From Acinetobacter wuhouensis (GTDB lineage Bacteria; Pseudomonadota; Gammaproteobacteria; Pseudomonadales; Moraxellaceae): DNA of 64,000 nt. The stretch covers positions 1,612,001 to 1,676,000 of the forward strand of contig NZ_CP031716.1 of the NCBI RefSeq assembly GCF_001696605.3, read 5' to 3'. A model generated the notes under the pieces. It was not told the origin of the DNA and searched no databases. It saw only the letters and a list, made by a program, of their open reading frames with translations. A program made the position numbers and the translations under genes. Numbering within the stretch: position 1 is the stretch's first letter; the number at the start of each line of letters is the position of its first letter. This document shows positions 20,106 to 27,104 of the stretch, one piece after another.

Positions 20106-20118
20106 ACAGGTACCCTGT
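20106..20118. promoter_or_regulatory. Short inverted repeat between crp and osmC
   Basis: ACAGG-TAC-CCTGT (5-bp arms, 3-bp spacer), 30 bp upstream of the osmC start and 110 bp from crp. It is not a Crp-type site (TGTGA-N6-TCACA). It may be an operator of the shared intergenic region; function is unknown. Confidence 0.3.
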
Positions 20119-20147
20119 AAATTTATAGCTTTTTTTAGGTAGTTGCA

Positions 20148-20570
20148 ATGCAAACTAGCGTACATTGGTTAGAGAATGTTGCTTTTGAAGCAAAATCGGA
20201 TAGTGGACATCAAATTGTCATGGATGGTTCGGCAGAATATGGTGGTGAAAACCGTGGCCCACGTCCTATGGAATTGATATTAATGGGACTTGGTGGTTGT
20301 GCTTCATTTGATATTGTGACTATATTAAAGAAATCTCGCCAAGATGTGACAGATGTTGTTTGTCAGCTTAAAGCTGAACGTGCGGATACAATACCTGCTG
20401 TTTTTACAAAGATTCACTTACATTTTGTTGTAACTGGTCATGATGTAAAAGAGAAGCAGGTCGCTAAAGCTGTTGAATTATCAGCTGAAAAGTATTGTTC
20501 TGCGAGCAAAATGTTGTCAGATAGTGGGGTAGAAATTACCCATGATTATGAAATCATTGCTGCTGAATAA
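20148..20570 (+). CDS. OsmC family protein (YhfA-like peroxiredoxin)
   Basis: OsmC-fold proteins reduce organic hydroperoxides with two conserved cysteines. Here these are Cys51 (GLGGCASFD) and Cys117 (AEKYCSASKML), with the usual spacing. 140 residues is the length of the YhfA subgroup. It is divergent from the crp/vfr gene, an arrangement shared with enterics, and ends in a strong terminator. Confidence 0.9.
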   Translation: MQTSVHWLENVAFEAKSDSGHQIVMDGSAEYGGENRGPRPMELILMGLGGCASFDIVTILKKSRQDVTDVVCQLKAERADTIPAVFTKIHLHFVVTGHDVKEKQVAKAVELSAEKYCSASKMLSDSGVEITHDYEIIAAE

Positions 20571-20583
20571 TGATACAAATCAT

Positions 20584-20613
20584 AAAAAAGCCAATAAATT
20601 TATTGGCTTTTTT
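20584..20613 (+). terminator. Terminator after osmC
   Basis: A perfect 15-bp inverted repeat (aaaaaagccaataaa / tttattggctttttt) with no unpaired loop base as written and a T-rich end. It may act on both strands. Confidence 0.88.
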
Positions 20614-20753
20614 ATTTTATATCGCACTTAAAATGAGAATGACCAAAACGTTCAAAATTTGTAAAAATAAATTATTACAAAATGTGTATTTTTGTAAGTA
20701 TTTCTCACTTTATAACGAAAATTCAAATTATCCCTATTATTTGAGATAAAAAA

Positions 20754-21554
20754 TTAAGGCGATAAAAATAACTGTGGGTCAACACGAGCATTGTTCAAAC
20801 TCATTCCCCAATGTAAATGTGCACCTGTAACACGCCCTGTTTTCCCGACTAAGCCTAACACTTCACCTTGGTTCAGTTTTTGACCTTTGGTAACTTTGAT
20901 CTGACTGAGATGGCAGAACATGCTGATCAAGCCTTGTCCGTGATCAATCAAAACAGTCTGACCATTAAAAAAATAATCTCCTGTACCCACCACGACCCCA
21001 GAAGCAGGAGCAACGACTTTTTGACCTACAGGTGCAGGAATGTCTAAACCTGAGTGGGGTGCACGTTCTTCACCATTAAAAAAGCGTTTACGCCCAAAAG
21101 AATTACTGAATTTACCTGCTGTAGGGCGGATGAAATGTGGAAAATCTGTCCATTGTGCAGCTGTAAATGAGGTATAAATATCATTTTGCTCTTTGGCTTC
21201 ACGCGCATAACGATCCAGTTGTTCTTGTTTGGGATTGACATAGTCCTGATTTTTAACCGTTAAGCGCTGTTGTGCATATTTATAATCTTTCACTTCGATT
21301 TGAATCGGTTGGCTGTTGGTTTGTAGTTCCAATGTGCCTACAGGCGTAGATAATGGAATACCAAATACCGCATAGCGTTGAGAATTGGGCTGCGTGACCA
21401 GGACAGGAAGTCCGTTGTATTTGACCTCAGTCACATTTTGCGCAAGAGGAATGACTGCAATACCGCCTGCACGGCGAGAGTCTTGCGGTAAGCCAAACAC
21501 TTGCGTTGTGGTGATTAATCCACAAAGCATCAATATTTTTTTGAAAGAAAGCAT
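20754..21554 (-). CDS. M23 family metallopeptidase (LytM domain)
   Basis: A secreted peptidoglycan endopeptidase or endopeptidase-like regulator. 266 residues with a signal peptide (cleavage near VFG-LP), an N-terminal beta domain, and a C-terminal LytM domain with zinc ligands in HSGLDIPAPVG (about 166-176) and GAHLHWGMS (about 244-252). Since both motifs are complete, it should be catalytically active. It follows the terminator of the encapsulin operon and has its own promoter region; I see no functional link to that operon. Confidence 0.9.
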   Translation of the reverse strand: MLSFKKILMLCGLITTTQVFGLPQDSRRAGGIAVIPLAQNVTEVKYNGLPVLVTQPNSQRYAVFGIPLSTPVGTLELQTNSQPIQIEVKDYKYAQQRLTVKNQDYVNPKQEQLDRYAREAKEQNDIYTSFTAAQWTDFPHFIRPTAGKFSNSFGRKRFFNGEERAPHSGLDIPAPVGQKVVAPASGVVVGTGDYFFNGQTVLIDHGQGLISMFCHLSQIKVTKGQKLNQGEVLGLVGKTGRVTGAHLHWGMSLNNARVDPQLFLSP

Positions 21555-21734
21555 AGATCTTCAACATTTTCTATTTGAGATATTATGAAGTGTTTGTTGT
21601 GATCTGCTCAAGTTCAAGATTGTGAATAAAATAGCCTAAGCCATATTGAGATTGATAAATTTTCTATTTCACAAGCTGATTTCGCATTATCAAAATTTCA
21701 TAGCATTTCAGCAAAGTAAAATACATTTCCAAAT

Positions 21735-21768
21735 AAAAAATCACATGCCGAATCAATTCAGCATGTGA
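21735..21768 (-). terminator. Terminator of the encapsulin-cysteine desulfurase operon
   Basis: Stem tcacatgc / gcatgtga, extended by gaat / attc after one mismatch. On the minus strand it is followed by ATTTTTTATTT. It lies 30 bp after the desulfurase stop. Confidence 0.8.
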
Positions 21769-21797
21769 TGGTTGTTTATGATCAATCAATGGTTCAA

Positions 21798-23744
21798 TTA
21801 GGATTTATACGGCTTGGCACGACGCAGTTGATGCAATATTGAAACCAATAAATCAATCTCCTCAGTCGTATTATAAAATGCAAGAGAAGGGCGCACTGTG
21901 CGTTCTACACCGAAACGGCGCAAGATCGGTTGCGCACAATGATGTCCTGTACGCACTGCAATACCATACTGATTCAGTACTTTACCCACTTCTTCCGTTT
22001 CATAACCTGCAAGGGTAAAAGACATCACACTGGCCTTATTCAACGCAGTCCCGATAAGACGTAAGCCTGAAACACTTTGCAATGCGTGTTGTCCATACTC
22101 AAGCAGATCATGTTCATAACGTGCAATATTGTGAATACCAATACTTTCCACATATTCCAGTGCTGCACCTAAACCGACTGCATCAGCGATGTTTCCTGTA
22201 CCTGCTTCAAATTTATTCGGTGCAGGTTGGTAAATCACATTGTCAAAAGTCACATCCTGAATCATGTTACCGCCACCTTCCCAAACTGGCATGCTGTCGA
22301 GCAATTCAGTTTTGGCATAGACGGCGCCGATGCCTGTAGGACCGAAAACTTTATGCCCTGAAAAGACAAAGAAGTCTGCATCAAGTGCGGTGACATTGGT
22401 CGGCATGTGCGACACAGACTGCGCACCATCAATCAATACACGGACACCTGCGGCATGCGCCAAGGCAATAATTTCCTGCGTCGGTGTTACAGTGCCTAAA
22501 GCATTGGAGACTTGGGTAATGGCAACCAATTTGGTTTTCGGATTGAGCAGTTTAATAAACTCATCAATGCGAATCTGCCCCGTATCATCCACAGGAATAA
22601 CACGTAATTTTGCCCCTGTTTCCTTGGTGAGTTGGAACCACGGCACAATATTGGCATGATGCTCAAGATTGGACACAATGATTTCATCACCTGCACCAAT
22701 ATTTTGCTTACCCCACGATTTTGCAATCAGGTTAATGCCTTCTGTCGTACCTCGGACAAAAACAATATTTTGTGCAGAAGGTGCACCGATAAAACGAGCC
22801 ACCACATCACGAGCATGTTCATAAGCATCGCTTGCACGTGCCGCAAGTTCATGCGCTGCACGGTGAATGTTGGAATTTTCATGTTCATAAAAATATGAAA
22901 TTCGATCTATCACCGCTTTAGGTTTATGTGTGGTTGCTGCATTATCCAACCAAATTAATGGTTTACCATTCACACGTTCCTGCAAAATCGGAAAATCACG
23001 ACGGATCTGCAAAATATCAATCGGTTGATGATTTTGTGCAGTGGTCGGGATTTGCAAATTTTGCTCACGCTGAAACTGTGATTGCTCAACACTTGGCGCA
23101 GAAGCAAAATAATAGCCCGATTCAGTAGTCGCAGGTTTGTCATTGCGATCTTTGAGCAAGCCTTTGAGTTGATGATCATCGACAACATGATAGTCATCAA
23201 AAGCAAAAGGATTACGCAATACATCACTTGGCACTGTTGCTTGTAGTGCATCAGGCTTTGGAATGTCTAAAAAGTAATAAGCAGATTGCCCCTGCGCCGT
23301 ATTTTGTTGCGATATTGCAGATGCACTTGGTGTTTCTGTTGTAGCAGAAGGCAAGTGAATCCGATTCGATAACGCAGACGGATCAGGATTGTGCGCACCC
23401 CCAATCACAGGCGCTGAAGATAAAATTCGACGCTCAGGATGATCGGCTGTTGGATCAGCGAATCGTTGTGTCGCACTTGGGTTCAGGCTGCTTTGTTGCA
23501 CCACAGCAGGCACACGACCACTCAATGCCGCAATTGGATCTTTCGGCTGCGGTGGATGGCTAATGCCATTGCCTGTTGCATGTTCAGGTAAATCCAAGTT
23601 TAAACCTTGTGCATTCTGCTTTGGCAAAGCAGAGAAAAACTCTGCTGCCAATTGTGTAAGCACAGATTCACTGATCGGTGCATCCGCTTGTACAGATGCC
23701 GTATCAGTCGGTAATGAATTACTTGTAAGTGCTTGGATAGTCAT
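21798..23744 (-). CDS. Encapsulin-associated cysteine desulfurase (SufS-like, cargo)
   Basis: A PLP enzyme that removes sulfur from L-cysteine as a protein-bound persulfide. Residues 240-648 are a complete SufS/CsdA-type class V aminotransferase fold: DNAATTHKP, TTEGINLIA, SNLEHHANIVPW, FSGHKVFGPTG with PLP lysine Lys465, and RTGHHCAQPILRRFG with catalytic Cys603. Residues 1-240 form a proline-, serine- and alanine-rich extension without a fold signature, as in family 2A encapsulin cargo, where it directs loading into the shell. It has a helix-like start (VLTQLAAEFFSALP) and two YYF segments (156-158 and 211-213). The start is the ATG at 23744, with GGAGG upstream inside the encapsulin gene. 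It overlaps that gene by 26 bp. Confidence 0.93.
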   Translation of the reverse strand: MTIQALTSNSLPTDTASVQADAPISESVLTQLAAEFFSALPKQNAQGLNLDLPEHATGNGISHPPQPKDPIAALSGRVPAVVQQSSLNPSATQRFADPTADHPERRILSSAPVIGGAHNPDPSALSNRIHLPSATTETPSASAISQQNTAQGQSAYYFLDIPKPDALQATVPSDVLRNPFAFDDYHVVDDHQLKGLLKDRNDKPATTESGYYFASAPSVEQSQFQREQNLQIPTTAQNHQPIDILQIRRDFPILQERVNGKPLIWLDNAATTHKPKAVIDRISYFYEHENSNIHRAAHELAARASDAYEHARDVVARFIGAPSAQNIVFVRGTTEGINLIAKSWGKQNIGAGDEIIVSNLEHHANIVPWFQLTKETGAKLRVIPVDDTGQIRIDEFIKLLNPKTKLVAITQVSNALGTVTPTQEIIALAHAAGVRVLIDGAQSVSHMPTNVTALDADFFVFSGHKVFGPTGIGAVYAKTELLDSMPVWEGGGNMIQDVTFDNVIYQPAPNKFEAGTGNIADAVGLGAALEYVESIGIHNIARYEHDLLEYGQHALQSVSGLRLIGTALNKASVMSFTLAGYETEEVGKVLNQYGIAVRTGHHCAQPILRRFGVERTVRPSLAFYNTTEEIDLLVSILHQLRRAKPYKS

Positions 23745-24651
23745 GGTATTTATCAACCTCCACATCTTCAAGTACAGCCAAAGCATCTTCAGTCAGTACC
23801 GCCAAAGAGCAATATAATGAGATCAGATAAGATGCAATTGCATTGCGGTTAATCCCCATGAAGCGTACAGACAAGCCCGGCGCTTGTTCACCTGCAAGAC
23901 CCGGTTGGAATAATCCGACCACACCTTGACGTTTTTCACCGACACGTAACAGGATGATTTTAGTTTTACCATCTTCTACAGGAATTTTATTCGATGGAAT
24001 CAGTGGAACACCACGCCATGTGATGAACTGAGAACCGAATAGGCTAACGGTTGGAGGTGGCACGCCACGACGGGTACATTCACGACCAAATGCTGCAATT
24101 GCATCAGGATGAGCAAGGAAGAAGCCTGGTTCTTTCCATACTTTGCGTAGTAAGTCATCAAAATCGTCAGGCGTTGGCGCACCTGTCAAGGTTGAAAGAC
24201 GCTGACTGTCAGCCACACTTGCCAATAAACCATATTCAGGATTATTGATCAGCTCACTTTCCTGACGCTCTTTAATGGTTTCAATAGTTAAACGTAATTG
24301 TTCTTTGATTTGATCATGTGGGCTACTGTACAAATCTGAGACACGGGTATGGATGTCTAAAACCGTTGAAACGCCATTGAGAAAATATTCACGTGGGTTA
24401 AGTTCATAGTCCACAAAAGTTTGCGGTAATGTCGCTTCGTCACGTTGAGTACACGCCACCTGAATATCATCAGTATTGCTGACTTGGTTGACACGGTAAA
24501 TACCCGCTTCTACAGGTGTCCATTGCAATAAATGTGTTAACCAACGGGGCGTAATCGTCGAAAGCTGTGGAACGGTTTTTGTTGCATTGGCAAGCTGACG
24601 GGCAGCCTGATCACTTAACGATTGGCGGGCTACTTCTTGGTTTTTAGCCAT
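23719..24651 (-). CDS. srpI: Family 2A encapsulin nanocompartment shell protein (SrpI-like)
   Basis: A 310-residue shell protein with the HK97 phage capsid fold, expected to assemble into a closed icosahedral shell. The family is recognised by the whole-length pattern: a polar N-terminal arm (RQSLSDQAARQLANATKT), LTHLLQWTPVEAGIYRVN, DYELNPREYFLNGVSTVLDIHTRVSDLYS, PGFFLAHPDAIAAFGRECTRRGVPPPT, GVPLIPSNKIPV and GRKRQGVVGLFQPG-type text (EKRQGVVGLFQPGLAGE). There is no inserted cNMP-binding domain, so it is 2A, not 2B. Family 2A shells of cyanobacteria and Acinetobacter enclose a cysteine desulfurase and can hold elemental sulfur. AGGATG lies 8 nt before the start. The cargo gene follows directly. 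Confidence 0.92.
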   Translation of the reverse strand: MAKNQEVARQSLSDQAARQLANATKTVPQLSTITPRWLTHLLQWTPVEAGIYRVNQVSNTDDIQVACTQRDEATLPQTFVDYELNPREYFLNGVSTVLDIHTRVSDLYSSPHDQIKEQLRLTIETIKERQESELINNPEYGLLASVADSQRLSTLTGAPTPDDFDDLLRKVWKEPGFFLAHPDAIAAFGRECTRRGVPPPTVSLFGSQFITWRGVPLIPSNKIPVEDGKTKIILLRVGEKRQGVVGLFQPGLAGEQAPGLSVRFMGINRNAIASYLISLYCSLAVLTEDALAVLEDVEVDKYHDYPSTYK

Positions 24652-24800
24652 TTTTATACATCCTAAAATTCTAAAGAAAACATTTCAAAAATGAAGTATT
24701 ACAGTTGGTTTACGTTTTTTTAGACAAAAGTGATCCTCTCCCAAGTTATTGAAGTTTTAGTCAAAAATAAGAATTGAATTAAAATTGAGCGTCAGCTTTA

Positions 24801-24821
24801 GGGCGAATTTGTAATTCGCCC
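24801..24821 (-). promoter_or_regulatory. Hairpin between rhodanese and encapsulin genes
   Basis: A perfect 9-bp stem (gggcgaatt / aattcgccc) with a 3-nt loop, 8 bp after the rhodanese stop and 150 bp before the encapsulin start. No T-run follows on the minus strand, so it may be an RNA-processing or 3'-protecting element that sets different levels of rhodanese and shell rather than a full terminator. Confidence 0.45.
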
Positions 24822-24828
24822 GAGTGAT

Positions 24829-25317
24829 TTATTCTTGTCGCCAAGGCAATTGGTGAAAACGCCAACCATTAAAAGCCCCGCGATGATTGTCTTCATCCAA
24901 ATCACCTTCAAAGCCTTGTTCAATGTTGTAAATATTTTCAAAGCCTGCATTAAACGCCACATTTGCCGCAGCAGCCGAACGCTTACCACTACGGCATAAA
25001 AGTAGAATCACTTTGTCTTTACCCACTTTTGTTTCAAGTTCTTTGGCAAAACGAGGATTCCGATTCAGCGCTGTACCTGTCGCCCATGGAATGTGAATGG
25101 TGTCTTCGACATAGCCTACAAATTTACGTTCTTCATTGGTACGTACATCCACAATCACCGCATGACCTGCCTGAAATAAAGCCCAAGCTTCATGTGGCAA
25201 AACAGTGCCAGTAAATTCAAGATAATGATCTTCAACCCGTTGTTTAGCATCGGCAAAGATTTGCTGAATCTTGTTGTCATCCAATTTTGGAAGTTCAATC
25301 TTAGTTGCACTATTCAT
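24829..25317 (-). CDS. Rhodanese-like sulfurtransferase of the encapsulin locus
   Basis: A single-domain rhodanese (162 residues) that can carry sulfane sulfur as a cysteine persulfide. Residues 1-35 are a charged helical lead; the domain runs from about residue 38 to 145 with VDVRTNEER, HIPWATG and the active-site loop CRSGKRS (Cys108), and it ends with NGWRFHQLPW. The start is the ATG at 25317 (CAGGTG upstream); the in-frame ATG at 25335 is less likely. It is the first gene of the minus-strand cluster. Rhodaneses are regular partners of family 2A encapsulin and cysteine desulfurase; it may move sulfur to or from the desulfurase. Confidence 0.9.
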   Translation of the reverse strand: MNSATKIELPKLDDNKIQQIFADAKQRVEDHYLEFTGTVLPHEAWALFQAGHAVIVDVRTNEERKFVGYVEDTIHIPWATGTALNRNPRFAKELETKVGKDKVILLLCRSGKRSAAAANVAFNAGFENIYNIEQGFEGDLDEDNHRGAFNGWRFHQLPWRQE

Positions 25318-25551
25318 GTTACACACCTGAATCAAATCCTGAATAAAGCAGTTTTTAAGCTAAGCTATGCAGAATTTGAAATAATCTATTAGAGAAGTTG
25401 ATATTAAATATAATGATTTTTTATATTCTGAAAATGAATAAAAATTGAATTACTTATTCTTATTTTAGGAAAGAGCGTTTTTATGATTCTAATATTAAAC
25501 TTCTTGCGAAAGTTATTTTCATTGAGATTTGAATCAATATTGAATGTTCCA

Positions 25552-25645
25552 TCATCCTTTCAGGATGAGAAACATCGTTTCGCAAGAGGGAGAGGTTTTT
25601 TATTTAAAAGTTCCCTCATCCTAGCCTTCTCCCAAAGGGAGAAGG
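25552..25645. repeat. REP-like intergenic repeat with two hairpins
   Basis: Two imperfectly related palindromes: tcatcct-ttc-aggatga (25552-25568) and ccttctccc-aaa-gggagaagg (25625-25645), joined by text including ccctcatcctag. The 'ccctcatcct...tctcccaaaggga' wording is typical of dispersed extragenic repeats in gammaproteobacteria. It lies in the 522-bp spacer between the divergent rhodanese and epsC genes; the rest of this spacer is AT-rich promoter DNA with no other gene. Confidence 0.6.
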
Positions 25646-25839
25646 GACTCCCGATATGCATTCAAACATGGCATCGACTTTAACTGTGGCTAAATGCAAA
25701 ATTTCGATAAAGATATATCAACAATGTTTATCTAAAACTTGGCAAATAAAATAATATTCTCTACAAGATTTGAATAAAGAATATTGAACCGAATACTTTA
25801 TTCATATAATGATAAAAGAAATCTCATGCAGGCAATCCA

Positions 25840-26748
25840 ATGACCCAATGGAATATTCAAAATATCGTCACTGAGTTACAGCAAGCGCGTAATGAATGGC
25901 GTACACAGCAGAAAAGTCTAAAAGATTTTGGTGGGCGAGAGTTGCCCTCTAAAGAAGAAATTAAAAAAATCATGAATGATCTGTGTGGCATCTTATTTCC
26001 AATGCGTTTGGGACCTCATGATCTACGTCAGCAAAGTGAAAATTTCTACATTGCACATACACTTGAAAAGACGCTACATGCTTTACTTGAGCAAGTGAAA
26101 CTAAATTTAACTTATGATTATAAGTATAAAAAACATCATGAAAATATTGAAGTTACGGAGGTGCTTGCTCAAAGTATCGTGAGTGAATTTGCGCAAAAAT
26201 TGCCGAGTTTACGTCGTATTTTGGACACTGATGTGATTGCAGCTTATGACGGTGACCCTGCAGCGCGAAGTGTAGATGAGGTTTTATTGTGCTATCCGGG
26301 CATACTCGCCATTATTTATCATCGGATTGCGCACGAGTTTTATAAAAAAGATTTGCCATTATTGGCTCGTTTGATTGCTGAAATTGCGCATTCTAAAACA
26401 GGGATTGATATTCATCCCGGTGCGCAGGTCGATCAGGGCTTTTTCATTGATCATGGCACAGGTGTAGTGATTGGTGAAACCTGTGTGATTGGTAAGAATG
26501 TCCGTATTTATCAAGCAGTCACCTTGGGCGCAAAACGTTTTGAGGTGGATGATGCAGGGCGTTTACAAAAGGAATATGCACGTCATCCGATTGTTGAGGA
26601 TAATGTGGTGATCTATGCAGGGGCAACGATTTTAGGTCGTATCACCATTGGGCAGGGTGCGGTGATTGGCGGGAATGTGTGGATTACCCAAAGTGTGCCT
26701 GCCAATAGTGCGGTGTCGCAAAGTTCTGCAACCAAGTCACAGGTGTAG
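25840..26748 (+). CDS. epsC: Serine O-acetyltransferase EpsC
   Basis: Acetylates L-serine with acetyl-CoA to O-acetylserine, the precursor of cysteine. 302 residues: an N-terminal helical domain (1-185) and a C-terminal left-handed beta helix of hexapeptide repeats (GIDIHPGAQVDQGFFIDHGTG, then VVIGETCVIGKNVRIYQAVTLGA, and IYAGATILGRITIGQGAVIGGN). The helical domain with GGRELPSKEEI and PMRLGP is typical of EpsC rather than enteric CysE. It is divergent from rhodanese-encapsulin-desulfurase, and this gene is a regular member of family 2A encapsulin clusters, probably supplying cysteine for the enclosed desulfurase. Confidence 0.93.
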   Translation: MTQWNIQNIVTELQQARNEWRTQQKSLKDFGGRELPSKEEIKKIMNDLCGILFPMRLGPHDLRQQSENFYIAHTLEKTLHALLEQVKLNLTYDYKYKKHHENIEVTEVLAQSIVSEFAQKLPSLRRILDTDVIAAYDGDPAARSVDEVLLCYPGILAIIYHRIAHEFYKKDLPLLARLIAEIAHSKTGIDIHPGAQVDQGFFIDHGTGVVIGETCVIGKNVRIYQAVTLGAKRFEVDDAGRLQKEYARHPIVEDNVVIYAGATILGRITIGQGAVIGGNVWITQSVPANSAVSQSSATKSQV

Positions 26749-26776
26749 TTGTATATAAATTTAAGATGAATGAGAG

Positions 26777-26812
26777 AGGCTGATCAAATTGCAATATTTG
26801 TTCAGCCTTTTA
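26777..26812 (+). terminator. Terminator after epsC
   Basis: A 13-bp stem with one mismatch (aggctgatcaaat / atttgttcagcct), 6-nt loop, then TTTTATAA. The rest of the 356-bp gap up to clpB is AT-rich promoter DNA. A CTTGAAAA at about 26940 resembles a sigma-32 -35 box, but no CCCCAT-like -10 is evident. Confidence 0.78.
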
Positions 26813-27104
26813 TAAATTCACGTTTAATGAATATTAACATTTTTCAGATTCTAAAATTGTCCAATAAGGCTTAGTCTAAATGCTAAGTTGATCAATAATA
26901 TAAGGACATTTCAAAACATATATTTTTCTAAAGTACTGACTTGAAAAAAGTTGAATCAGCACAGATATTAATACTGAAATCTATTCTGACTAAAATAGTA
27001 AGTTTTTGAAAAATATATAAAATAATTTAATTTGTCTATTGAAATCCGACTAAGCGTTCCCATTTATTATTCAAGTACAAAATTTGTTGTGAGGAATAAC
27101 AAGA

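Noticed and set aside
24733..24745. tcctctcccaagt near the encapsulin gene, resembling part of the repeat at 25625
   Set aside because: Only about 8 bases match and there is no palindrome; probably chance.
26749..27104. A heat-shock (sigma-32) promoter for clpB
   Set aside because: A CTTGAAAA is present near 26940, but no CCCCAT-like -10 lies at the right distance, so I did not list a promoter.
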